A DNA stretch of 64,000 nt from Chryseobacterium arachidis. GTDB taxonomy: Bacteria > Bacteroidota > Bacteroidia > Flavobacteriales > Weeksellaceae. Location of the stretch: assembly GCF_900129245.1 (NCBI RefSeq), contig NZ_FQUT01000011.1:1-64000 (forward strand), in the 5' to 3' direction. The stretch's first letter is position 1, and each line of letters begins with the position of its first letter. The position numbers and the translations under genes are program-made. The notes below the pieces were generated by a model. That model ran no database searches. It saw only the letters and a program-made list of their open reading frames with translations, and was not told where the DNA came from. Positions 1-7,457 of the stretch are shown one piece after another.

Positions 1-1007
1 CTGTCCGGCCAGATCAGTTTTTCATCGTCCTTTACAATCGTCTGCATTTTCAGATCCGGAGTAATTTTCACGATTGAATTTTTCTCCAAATCTCCTAAAT
101 ACAGGTTTCCTTTTTTATCGAAAATCATCCCGTCTGTCGTGATGAATTTCCCTAAATCTTCTACACTTTTGTTTAAGACAGCTTCATTGGTTTTAAAATC
201 TCTCAACAAATCGGTTTTAATTCTGTACAAGCGGTTATCTGTAAGCGGTTTGTAGTATAGATATTGATTATCGGGAGTCAGCGCAATACCGTCAGAATTC
301 ACTTTCAGCAAGGAACCGTCGCCTTTTTTAAGTTCAGTTCCCAAAGGTGAAAAATGATAATTCGGGTCAGACTTCATTGATGAAGAATTAGCTAAAACCA
401 ATCTTGATTCACCTGTATTGATATTCAAAACCACGATTCCGCCGGTATTTGAATTGCTTAAATACGCAAAACCATTTTCATTATCTACCCGGATATCATT
501 GATGTAAACATCTTCGCTCACCACATTTTCAGGAAATCTGTAGATTTTCTCAATTTTATTGTTGGCTAAATTGATTTTCACCACTTTACTGCTGTGTTGA
601 TACACTTTTCCAAGCCCGATTCCTGCCGCATCTACTACCCAAAGAAATCCTTTGTCATCGGTAACTACAGACTGTACGGTGACAAATTTATTCTGTCCGT
701 CTTCGCCTTTTTTGAAGCTGTTCCATTCCGCATCAGGATACGGAACCGGCTTTCCGTCTTTCACCTCAACAACCGAATAAGAATGCGTGTCCAGCCAATA
801 AGGATAATTCACAAAGACCCTGTTATCTTTTGCCACGGCAACACCCGTTAACTGATACGTGCTGTCTGAGAAAGCCTCTTCTAACTGTGCATTTTTTTCT
901 GTTGAAATTTCATTCTCAGACTTTGTATTAGCCTGATTCGGAGATTTTTTGCAGGCGGCCAAGGAAACCAATGCCATTGCCAGTAGTGCTATATTTTTTA
1001 AGTTCAT
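1..1007 (-). CDS. MRJP/yellow-family lipoprotein, partial (3' end off window)
   Basis: The reading frame opens with ATG at 1007 and is still open at base 1, so only the first 335 residues are present. It starts with a lipoprotein signal ending in LAAC, then KKSPNQ, so the protein is probably lipid-anchored. The body carries the phrases of the major royal jelly/yellow family, a beta-propeller fold: GVAVAKDNRVFVNYPYW, a DDKGFLWVVDAAG blade and a VYINDIRVD blade. It resembles the gene at 2275-3351, which has matching blades in the same order. The family is often labelled L-dopachrome tautomerase-related or gluconolactonase-like; the substrate in bacteria is unknown to me. The next gene on this strand, the oxidoreductase at 1170-2105, is separated by a repeat element. 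Confidence 0.85.
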   Translation of the reverse strand, partial: MNLKNIALLAMALVSLAACKKSPNQANTKSENEISTEKNAQLEEAFSDSTYQLTGVAVAKDNRVFVNYPYWLDTHSYSVVEVKDGKPVPYPDAEWNSFKKGEDGQNKFVTVQSVVTDDKGFLWVVDAAGIGLGKVYQHSSKVVKINLANNKIEKIYRFPENVVSEDVYINDIRVDNENGFAYLSNSNTGGIVVLNINTGESRLVLANSSSMKSDPNYHFSPLGTELKKGDGSLLKVNSDGIALTPDNQYLYYKPLTDNRLYRIKTDLLRDFKTNEAVLNKSVEDLGKFITTDGMIFDKKGNLYLGDLEKNSIVKITPDLKMQTIVKDDEKLIWPD

Positions 1008-1045
1008 TTTTGATGATTTTATTGTTAATTTTTAAAACGTCGAAT

Positions 1046-1124
1046 TGCAGCAACCCGACTTGAACGGAGCTCTTTTTCTTTTGAAAAAAGAAAAAAGCGG
1101 GAGTGGAAGGCGGATTAGTTGCCC
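1046..1124 (+). repeat. Intergenic repeat family A, copy 1
   Basis: This copy runs from GCAGCAACCCGACTTGAACG to GGATTAGTTGCCC and has an inner inverted repeat of T-rich and A-rich arms around 1072-1097. It matches the elements at 33557-33635 and 48906-48990 in its two ends (CGACTTGAACGGAGC; GCGGGAGTGGAAG; GCGGATTA). The ends can pair (GCAGC/GCAAC with GTTGC), so a structured RNA or a mobile-type element is possible. Confidence 0.75.
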
Positions 1125-1169
1125 AAACCTAACAAAGTGGTTCGACGTAGTCAAATAAAAATTATGGCC

Positions 1170-2105
1170 TTACAAAGTCACCACGATTTTACCAACCGTT
1201 CTGCCCGTTTCCTGTTCCAGATGTGCTTCTCTCATTTGCGCGAAAGGAAATATTTTTGAAACGTGAGGTTTTACAGCACCGCTTTCCAACAAAGAGGCAA
1301 TCTGTTTCATATCTTCGCCGCTGGATTGCACGAGAATGAAATAGCCTTTTACACCTTTGGATTCTGCTTTTGATGTCACCTGCTCATTCAAACCTGTCGG
1401 AATACTGATGATGGAACCGCCTTCTTTCGTCACTTCAAGAGAATGGTCGATATTATCCCCACCAATCGTATCCAACACAAAATCAAAAGTCCTGCCTGCT
1501 GATTTCCAGTCGAAACCGTGATAATCAATATGTGAATCTGCGCCTAAACTCAAGACAAAATCCTTATTTTTCGCGGAAGAAGTTCCCGTCACTTTCGCTC
1601 CTAAATGTTTGGCGATCTGTGCCGCGATATGCCCCACTCCACCTGAAGCTGCGTGAACCAAAACGTTTTGCCCTTCCTGAATATTCGCATTGTGAACCAA
1701 AGCCTGATACGCCGTAAGCGCAACCAAAGTGGAAGCTGCAGCGTCTTCAAAAGAGATATTTTTAGGTTTTAAAGCCAGTTGATTGGCCGGAGCTGCTACA
1801 TATTCTGCATATGTTTTTCCGTGTCCGGGAAAGTTGACCATTCCGAAAACCTCATCGCCCACTTTAAAATCGGAACTTTTAGTTTCTTCTATAATTCCGG
1901 AAATATCCCAACCCAAAATTAATGGATTTTCTGTTTTGATTCTTCCGTAAACACCTTTTCCGGCACGGCTTTTCACATCTACCGGATTAATGCTTATGGC
2001 TTTTACTTTTATTAGTACTTCGCCTTCGTTAATGGTTGGTTTTGCCAATTCTACGTATTCTAAATTTTCTACATTTCCGGCTTCTTTTAATACAATTGCT
2101 TTCAT
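1170..2105 (-). CDS. NADP-dependent MDR-family oxidoreductase (quinone reductase-like)
   Basis: A 311-residue cytoplasmic medium-chain dehydrogenase/reductase. The N-terminal GroES-like part has the motifs INPVDVKSRAG and LGWDISGIIEE; the Rossmann part shows LVHAASGGVGHIAAQIAKHLGA (nucleotide loop GGVG), then GADSHIDYH. The cysteine and histidine zinc ligands of classic alcohol dehydrogenases are missing, which fits the zinc-free quinone oxidoreductase branch (reduction of quinones or enones with NADPH). The length is normal. It stands alone between two MRJP genes; substrate cannot be read from the sequence. Confidence 0.88.
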   Translation of the reverse strand: MKAIVLKEAGNVENLEYVELAKPTINEGEVLIKVKAISINPVDVKSRAGKGVYGRIKTENPLILGWDISGIIEETKSSDFKVGDEVFGMVNFPGHGKTYAEYVAAPANQLALKPKNISFEDAAASTLVALTAYQALVHNANIQEGQNVLVHAASGGVGHIAAQIAKHLGAKVTGTSSAKNKDFVLSLGADSHIDYHGFDWKSAGRTFDFVLDTIGGDNIDHSLEVTKEGGSIISIPTGLNEQVTSKAESKGVKGYFILVQSSGEDMKQIASLLESGAVKPHVSKIFPFAQMREAHLEQETGRTVGKIVVTL

Positions 2106-2212
2106 AATGTTGGTATTTTTTAATGTTATTTATTTTTGATTATTTGTTATTCTGCCTGATTTTAACACAAAGTGCACTAAGTTTTTTTTAATTATTAACT
2201 GCATCAAAGTTT

Positions 2213-2242
2213 CACAAAGCCGTTTCACTTATAGAAGCTCAC
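2213..2242 (+). repeat. Short dispersed repeat (CACAAAGCCG type), copy 1
   Basis: The stretch CACAAAGCCG, five bases, CTTATA, AAG and CAC recurs with small changes at 61626-61656 (CACAAAGCCG, six bases, CTTATAAAAG, CCAC). Both copies lie between genes, in AT-rich spacer with further CACAAAG-like words. Two copies only, so this is a weak call. Confidence 0.4.
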
Positions 2243-2274
2243 AGAGTTTTACTTTTCTGACAATGAGTTTGAAC

Positions 2275-3351
2275 TTAATTTCGTTGCGGTTTTGCATTGA
2301 TTTTCAATTTGTAAATCACGACCGGGAATTTCACTTTGCTTTTTCCGTTCTGAAATGCCGCCAAACGGTTCAGCTGACCTGTAGGTATCCACAGATATCC
2401 GTCATCATCAATCCATAAAGCGTCTGCCCAGAGCAATCTTTTGTCTTTTATGACCAGACTTTCTTTTCCTTCCGGTGATATTTTGATGATTTCACTGGTA
2501 TTGACGTCGCTTACATAGATATTTCCACCTGCATCGATGGCTGTTCCTCCTGTTGAAGGGGTTTTGTAGAATAATTCTACTTTGGAAGCCAAATCTTTTT
2601 CGGATAGATTTTCATCATTCAGATATTGCGTTTCCACTCTCCAAAGCGGGCCGCTTGCAGGCTGGAAATAGAGCCATTTTCCATCGGGAGAAAGTTCCAA
2701 TTGGTCTGCGTGGATTCTCACTTCATTTCCTTTTTCATCTTTCATAATTTTTCCTTCTGCTTTTATGGGTAAATTATCGGTGGTTGAAGGGTGATTTTCT
2801 AAAACTCTTCTGCCTTTTCCCGTCGTTTTATCCAAAATAATTAAAGCCGGTTCGCCCGCGTCGGTCAGGTAAATGGTGTTTCCTGAAATCCTTAAGTCGT
2901 CAATAAAAGTTGAAGGTTTTGCAATTCCGGAAAGTGGAATAATCTGCTGAACGGTATTGGTTTTAGTATTGATAGAAACCAGTTTCAAAGCATTTTCTGA
3001 TAATGGATTTTGTCCCATTGAAGGCGTTCCCGTATCGACAATCCAAAGCAAACCGTCCGGTCCGATTCTCAGAGAATTGGTTCTTACGAATTTCTCATTT
3101 ACGTCTGCTCCCGATTCCCAATTGTTCCAGTCTTCATTTGGATAGGGAATGATTTTTCCGTTTTTCAGAACTTCTCCGATTCTCATTCCTTTATCGCCCT
3201 CAATTCTTGGGAAATTAACAAAGACTCTTCCGTCTGAACTTGTTGTAACACCATTCCAAACAGTATGGGAAATAGCTACTTTCTGTAGTTGTGATTTAGC
3301 AGAGATTGCTAGGGTTAAAAATAAACTCAGTATAATTGCTTTCGTTTTCAT
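2275..3351 (-). CDS. MRJP/yellow-family secreted protein
   Basis: I start this 358-residue protein at ATG 3351, because only from there does a signal peptide appear (MKTKAIILSLFLTLAISAKS); the longer frame up to 3438 adds a non-signal stretch. Blades of the propeller read GRVFVNFPR, GPDGLLWIVDTG, IDDLRISGNTIYLTDAG, SPDGKWLYFQPASGPLWRV and GNIYVSDVNTSEIIKISPEG, as in the family of L-dopachrome tautomerase-related proteins. It is a paralogue of the truncated gene at 1-1007, but has no lipobox and so should be periplasmic or secreted. Function in bacteria is not established to my knowledge. Confidence 0.87.
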   Translation of the reverse strand: MKTKAIILSLFLTLAISAKSQLQKVAISHTVWNGVTTSSDGRVFVNFPRIEGDKGMRIGEVLKNGKIIPYPNEDWNNWESGADVNEKFVRTNSLRIGPDGLLWIVDTGTPSMGQNPLSENALKLVSINTKTNTVQQIIPLSGIAKPSTFIDDLRISGNTIYLTDAGEPALIILDKTTGKGRRVLENHPSTTDNLPIKAEGKIMKDEKGNEVRIHADQLELSPDGKWLYFQPASGPLWRVETQYLNDENLSEKDLASKVELFYKTPSTGGTAIDAGGNIYVSDVNTSEIIKISPEGKESLVIKDKRLLWADALWIDDDGYLWIPTGQLNRLAAFQNGKSKVKFPVVIYKLKINAKPQRN

Positions 3352-3382
3352 TTTAAATTGATTTTCGATGATTTCGATAAGC

Positions 3383-3390
3383 CAAAGGTA
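3383..3390 (-). promoter_or_regulatory. Candidate -7 element of the MRJP gene
   Basis: On the minus strand the bases read TACCTTTG, an exact fit to the Bacteroidota housekeeping -7 consensus TAnnTTTG, about 32 bases before the chosen start at 3351. This also supports the shorter start. No clear -33 TTG was seen at the usual distance. Confidence 0.5.
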
Positions 3391-3590
3391 GAAGCATTCC
3401 GGCTGAATAAATAATACATTTCGGGGGAAGAATAGCACAGATTTACAAAATAAAAATCCTCCGCAATGGAAGGATTTGACTCTAAACTGTGTAAAAAGCT
3501 TTGGAGTATAATCATATCGTTTCCCAGTTGGATTTCTTCAATCTTTGAAATGTACCTCAAACGAATTGTTTAAATATTAACAAAAAAAAC

Positions 3591-3612
3591 GGCAGGAGCC
3601 TTGACTCCTGCC
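3591..3612. terminator. Bidirectional rho-independent terminator
   Basis: An 8-bp stem, GGCAGGAG with CTCCTGCC, closes a 6-base loop. On the minus strand it is followed by a run of eight T (3582-3589), so it ends the SDR transcript from 3660-4523. On the plus strand it is followed by TTTT. Confidence 0.85.
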
Positions 3613-3659
3613 TTTTCATTAAATATCATTAAATATGTTCAGTTTATAGTATAATAAGC

Positions 3660-4523
3660 TTAAACAAGCAAATCTTTCAATCCAAATGCTTCTAAAACTT
3701 TTGCGTATTCAGCAGCTACAGCTTTATTAGCTGTCCTTACAATTTCGCCCGTCGTGGGATCAGCAACTGTTCTTAGCGGTCTTTGTCCTTTGGGTAGATT
3801 GATCAGGTTTACCACTGCATCTGCAACTTCCTGCGGATTAGGTTTTACCGTTTCAAACATTTGACCAACGGCCCCAAATATTTTATCTGGAATATCAGCG
3901 ATCTTTTTATAATCATCAACAACGGATGCATCAGAGCCGAATTGAACCTTTTGAGACATCTCGGTAGGAAAAGAGCCTGGCTGAATAATGGCTACATCAA
4001 CTCCAAATGGTCGTAATTCATAATGTAAACTCTCGCTTAAACCTTCCAGGGCGAATTTTGAAGCACCGTACATTGCAAAGAAAGGAGCTGAGAACCTACC
4101 CCACCCACTCGAAACGTTGATAATTAAACCTTCCGATTGTTTACGCATAAAAGGTAATGCCAGTTTCATCAGTCTCCATGGAGCAATCACATTCACATCG
4201 ATGATTCGCTGCAAATCTTCAGGAGTGGAGCTTTCTGCCACACCAAACATTGAGATACCTGCATTGTTTACTAAGACATCAATGGTACCTTCTTTAGCTA
4301 TAACGGTGTCTATTGCATTTCTTACGCTTGTCTCATCGGTAAGTGCAACATCCAAAACGGTTATATTTTCTACCTGTGCCAAGGCTTTTGCTTTATCTGT
4401 ATTTTTTCCGTCTGTATCTCTCATGGTAGCATATACTGTATGTCCTAAGGCTGCAACGCTTTTGGCAGTAAGCCATCCGAATCCGCTATTTGTACCTGTA
4501 ATTAATACTATTTTTTTGTCCAT
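3660..4523 (-). CDS. Short-chain dehydrogenase/reductase (SDR)
   Basis: A 287-residue classical SDR, cytoplasmic, NAD(P)-dependent oxidoreductase of unknown substrate. Visible motifs in order: cofactor loop TGTNSGFG (residues 9-16), NNAG, the serine in INVSSGWG, and the active-site YGASK, followed by GVDVAIIQPGSFPTEM. All catalytic residues are present. The gene lies 77 bases downstream of a Crp-like regulator on the same strand, and both are preceded by a similar inverted repeat, so the regulator probably controls it. A strong terminator follows. Confidence 0.9.
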   Translation of the reverse strand: MDKKIVLITGTNSGFGWLTAKSVAALGHTVYATMRDTDGKNTDKAKALAQVENITVLDVALTDETSVRNAIDTVIAKEGTIDVLVNNAGISMFGVAESSTPEDLQRIIDVNVIAPWRLMKLALPFMRKQSEGLIINVSSGWGRFSAPFFAMYGASKFALEGLSESLHYELRPFGVDVAIIQPGSFPTEMSQKVQFGSDASVVDDYKKIADIPDKIFGAVGQMFETVKPNPQEVADAVVNLINLPKGQRPLRTVADPTTGEIVRTANKAVAAEYAKVLEAFGLKDLLV

Positions 4524-4576
4524 TTTTTGTCATTTAAATTAATAATACAAATTTCGGTTTCTCATACAAAAAGACA

Positions 4577-4592
4577 TTTACCAAATGGTAAA
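4577..4592 (-). promoter_or_regulatory. Inverted repeat, candidate operator before the SDR
   Basis: TTTACCA and TGGTAAA form perfect 7-bp arms around two bases, in the gap between the Crp-like gene and the SDR, 54-69 bases before the SDR start. A degenerate copy (right arm TGGTAAA, left arm 5 of 7 matching, same 2-base spacer) is at 5204-5219 before the regulator gene. Confidence 0.55.
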
Positions 4593-4600
4593 AAGCATTG

Positions 4601-5170
4601 TTAACGGATATTACGGCGTATACGGCTTAACGACTGTTGGGTAACACCAAGATACGAGGCCACGTAGGACAGCGGAATGCGGTTGATAAGATTGGGAAAC
4701 GCATCAATAAACGACAGGTAACGTGTTGTAGCATCTTCTGAGACCAGTGGACTGCGTCGCTCCATAGCAAGTGTAAGGCATTTTTTCACGATCTTTGCCT
4801 TGATCATTTCCCAGTCTAAGATGGTATTTGAGATTTCGTCCCAATCTTTTTTATTAAACACAAGCACTTTAGAGTCGGTAACAGCCTGTATATATTCTGA
4901 GGCCGCAATCTGAGATTCGAACTTTTCGTTATCTACTACAAAATTGCCTTCATCTACAAAATAATGGGTTATCTCTTCACTCTTGTTGTTATAATAACAA
5001 AAGCGGAATACTCCTTCCAACACGAAAGCCACGTAACGCGGAACCTTACCGGCTTCAGACAGATAATCATTTCTTTTGAGCTCGAGTACTTCTACTTTAC
5101 TCAGCAAAAAATCAATTTGCTGTTTATTCAGGTCACCAAATTGCAGGATAAGATTTATCATTGCTTCCAT
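4601..5170 (-). CDS. Crp/Fnr-type transcriptional regulator
   Basis: A 189-residue protein counted from ATG 5170; the frame can extend to 5188 but the added residues MRYLYT look spurious. It has the cyclic nucleotide-binding fold in degenerate form (YLSEAGKVPRYVAFVLEGVFRFCYY, then EITHYFVDEGNFV) and a C-terminal helix-turn-helix reading IPLSYVASYLGVTQQSLSRIR. The cAMP-binding arginine signature is not evident, as in many Bacteroidota members of this family. It sits directly upstream of the SDR on the same strand, and related inverted repeats precede both genes, which suggests self-regulation plus control of the SDR. The effector is unknown. Confidence 0.88.
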   Translation of the reverse strand: MEAMINLILQFGDLNKQQIDFLLSKVEVLELKRNDYLSEAGKVPRYVAFVLEGVFRFCYYNNKSEEITHYFVDEGNFVVDNEKFESQIAASEYIQAVTDSKVLVFNKKDWDEISNTILDWEMIKAKIVKKCLTLAMERRSPLVSEDATTRYLSFIDAFPNLINRIPLSYVASYLGVTQQSLSRIRRNIR

Positions 5171-5203
5171 AGTATAAAGATAGCGCACTGTTCGATTTTT
5201 TCA

Positions 5204-5219
5204 ATTATCATATGGTAAA
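5204..5219 (-). promoter_or_regulatory. Imperfect inverted repeat before the Crp-like gene
   Basis: The right arm TGGTAAA and the following AAG are identical to the site at 4577-4592; the left arm ATTATCA matches in 5 of 7 positions, with the same 2-base spacer. It lies about 35 bases before the start at 5170, a place that suits an autoregulatory site. Confidence 0.45.
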
Positions 5220-5262
5220 AAGAGTTCGATCGTTTTCTTCAATTATTTACATTTAATATATA

Positions 5263-5304
5263 TTACTAATATTTATATTTTAGTAAAATTAATTACTAAT
5301 TTTG
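5263..5304 (+). promoter_or_regulatory. TetR gene promoter with three TTACTAA-type boxes
   Basis: TAATTTTG at 5297-5304 fits the -7 consensus TAnnTTTG, 18 bases before the TetR start. Three 7-base boxes overlap or precede it: TTACTAA at 5263-5269, its inverse TTAGTAA at 5280-5286, and TTACTAA at 5293-5299. The layout suggests autorepression by the TetR protein, but the region is very AT-rich, so chance is not excluded. Confidence 0.45.
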
Positions 5305-5321
5305 TTATAATAAATTGTATC

Positions 5322-5981
5322 ATGGAAAAAGAAAATCAAATCTCAGAAGAAAAAATATTCGAATGGTACGGCGACTATATCCTCAATCATGGTGAAAAGC
5401 CAAAAAACATTTACCGTTTTGCCAAAGACAATGAATTTGAAGAAAAAGACTTCTACGATTACTTTGCCAGCTTTGAGCAGATTGAGAAACAAATGCTCGT
5501 TAACTTGTTTGTTAAATCTGTTGAACTTGCGGCTGAAGTAAATGAAGCAGAAGAAATTACTTCAAAAGAAAAACTCTTAAACGTTTATTATATATTTTTT
5601 GAAAATATGACAATGAACCGTTCTTTGGTTTTAATGATTTTAGGAAATACCAAAATGCAATCTGCTAAGATTCTCAGTCAGCTGAAAGATGTTCACTGCG
5701 AGTATATCAAAACGCTTGATTTCAATGATTGGGAGATCATCCAAAAAGCAAAAGATGATATTAAAAATGCGCATCAAAAAGCCCGTGAAGAAGCACTCTG
5801 GTTACATTTGGTTTCAGCAATTGAGTTTTGGAAAAAAGATACCTCGCCCTCTTTCGAAAAGACTGATATTTTCATTGAGAAAACGATTGACACCGGTTTT
5901 GAACTGATGGATAATGAACCATTGAGAAAACTCGCAGACCTCGGTAAGTTTTTATTTAAAGAAACATTTAAGAAACACTAA
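5322..5981 (+). CDS. TetR-family transcriptional regulator
   Basis: A 219-residue protein with an N-terminal three-helix DNA-binding part (about residues 8-55; KIFEWYGDYILNHGEKPKNI, then FYDYFASFEQIEKQMLVNL), typical of the divergent TetR group of Flavobacteriia, and an all-helical ligand-binding half ending in LADLGKFLFKE. It is followed after two bases by the ABC1 kinase gene, so the two are one operon and perhaps one function. The effector is unknown. Confidence 0.82.
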   Translation: MEKENQISEEKIFEWYGDYILNHGEKPKNIYRFAKDNEFEEKDFYDYFASFEQIEKQMLVNLFVKSVELAAEVNEAEEITSKEKLLNVYYIFFENMTMNRSLVLMILGNTKMQSAKILSQLKDVHCEYIKTLDFNDWEIIQKAKDDIKNAHQKAREEALWLHLVSAIEFWKKDTSPSFEKTDIFIEKTIDTGFELMDNEPLRKLADLGKFLFKETFKKH

Positions 5982-5983
5982 AA

Positions 5984-7300
5984 ATGAAAACACTGAATAA
6001 AATTCCTACCGGAAAAATAGAAAGAACAGGAAGTTTGCTGAAAGCGGGTGCCAAAATCGGTGTCAATTACATTAAATATTACGGAAATAAAATCACCAAA
6101 GACGAAGAACAAGCAAGGCAGATTCTAAACGAAGAAAATGCCACGGATATCTATGATTCATTAAAAGAATTAAAAGGTTCTGCATTAAAAGTTGCCCAGA
6201 TGCTGAGTATGGAAAAAAATATTCTTCCGCAGGCTTATGTGGAGAAATTTTCGCTGTCGCAGTTCTCGGTTCCTCCATTATCAGGCGCTTTGGTGAAGAA
6301 AACTTTCAGAAAATATTTCGGGAAAAATCCGGAAGCGATGTTTGATGAGTTTTCTCAGGAATCGGTGAATGCGGCGAGCATAGGACAGGTTCATAAAGCA
6401 AAAAAGGACGGTAATGAGTTGGCAGTGAAAATTCAGTATCCCGGCGTTCGCGAAAGTATTTCCAGCGATCTGAAAATGGTAAAACCAATTGCCATGAAGA
6501 TGTTTAATATCCAAAAAGAAGGCTCTGAATCGTACTTTCAGGAAGTTGAGAGCAAATTATTTGAAGAGACCGACTATAATCTGGAACTGAAAAGAAGTCA
6601 GCAAATCTCAGAAGAATGCAGTCATTTGCCCAACCTGAGATTTCCCACCTATTATCCTGATTTATCTTGCGAGAAAATCATCACCATGGACTGGATGAAC
6701 GGAAAACATTTTTCAGAATTTACAAAGCAAACTCATTCTCAGGAAAATCTTAACACGATCGGACAGACTCTTTGGGATTTTTACATGTATCAGATGCACG
6801 TCCTAAAGCAGGTTCACGCAGATCCGCATCCCGGCAATTTTTTGGTTTCAGAAAATAATGAGTTGCTGGTCATCGATTTTGGCTGTATTAAAGAGATACC
6901 CAATGAATTTTATACACCTTATTTTGAACTGGCAAAGATGGAAAATCTTAAAAATCCTGAAACTTTTAAGCTAAAGCTGTATCAGCTGGAAATTCTCCGA
7001 CATGATGATACGCCGGAAGAACAGGAATTTTTCAGCAAGCTGTTTTATGAGCTTTTGGAACTGTTCACAAGACCATTTAACCTTGAATTTTTTGATTTTT
7101 CTGATGAAGGTTTCTTCCAGGAAATCGCCGAACTCGGCCAGCGTTACGCGAAACTGAATGATATGAAAGGCATGAATGTCAATCGTGGTTCGAAGCACTT
7201 TATCTATCTGAACAGAACATTTTTCGGGCTGTACAATATGATGCATGATGTGAGAGCGAAAGATATTAAAATCAATAATTACAAAAACTTCATCCCATAA
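5984..7300 (+). CDS. ABC1 (AarF/UbiB)-family atypical kinase
   Basis: A 438-residue soluble protein-kinase-like ATPase of the UbiB/COQ8 family, linked in other organisms to quinone and isoprenoid lipid metabolism. Motifs seen: the signature usually written KxGQ, here KVAQ (residues 65-68) with alanine for glycine; the A-rich loop NAASIGQVHKA; the lysine in LAVKIQYPGV; the catalytic-loop HADPHPGNFLV; and the metal-binding DFG in VIDFGCIKE. No membrane segment at the C terminus. It is coupled to the upstream TetR gene (two-base gap) and to DUF2256 downstream (one-base gap). Whether the alanine alters activity cannot be told from sequence. Confidence 0.92.
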   Translation: MKTLNKIPTGKIERTGSLLKAGAKIGVNYIKYYGNKITKDEEQARQILNEENATDIYDSLKELKGSALKVAQMLSMEKNILPQAYVEKFSLSQFSVPPLSGALVKKTFRKYFGKNPEAMFDEFSQESVNAASIGQVHKAKKDGNELAVKIQYPGVRESISSDLKMVKPIAMKMFNIQKEGSESYFQEVESKLFEETDYNLELKRSQQISEECSHLPNLRFPTYYPDLSCEKIITMDWMNGKHFSEFTKQTHSQENLNTIGQTLWDFYMYQMHVLKQVHADPHPGNFLVSENNELLVIDFGCIKEIPNEFYTPYFELAKMENLKNPETFKLKLYQLEILRHDDTPEEQEFFSKLFYELLELFTRPFNLEFFDFSDEGFFQEIAELGQRYAKLNDMKGMNVNRGSKHFIYLNRTFFGLYNMMHDVRAKDIKINNYKNFIP

Positions 7301-7301
7301 A

Positions 7302-7457
7302 ATGCCTGCTAATTTACCTTCCAAAATCTGTGAGGTCTGCGGACTGCCGTTCAACTGGCGGAAAAAGTGGAAGAAAAACTGGGACGAAGTGAAATATTGC
7401 AGTGAAAAATGTCGGAAAAACAGAAAATCAACATCCTCTGGTTCACCAACAATTTAA
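7302..7457 (+). CDS. DUF2256 small zinc-binding protein
   Basis: A 51-residue protein starting one base after the ABC1 stop codon. It shows CEVCG near the N terminus, the aromatic and basic core FNWRKKWKKNWDEVKYCS, and EKCRK, so four cysteines in a CxxC...CxxxC pattern can hold zinc. This is the signature of DUF2256, a family often found beside photolyases; no biochemical role is known to me. Its last 49 bases overlap the start of the cry-DASH gene in another frame, so the two are probably translationally coupled. Confidence 0.87.
   Translation: MPANLPSKICEVCGLPFNWRKKWKKNWDEVKYCSEKCRKNRKSTSSGSPTI

Noticed and set aside
3352..3560. Frame of 70 residues on the minus strand upstream of the MRJP gene
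   Set aside because: It overlaps the likely promoter and leader, has no family motif and no start signal I can support.
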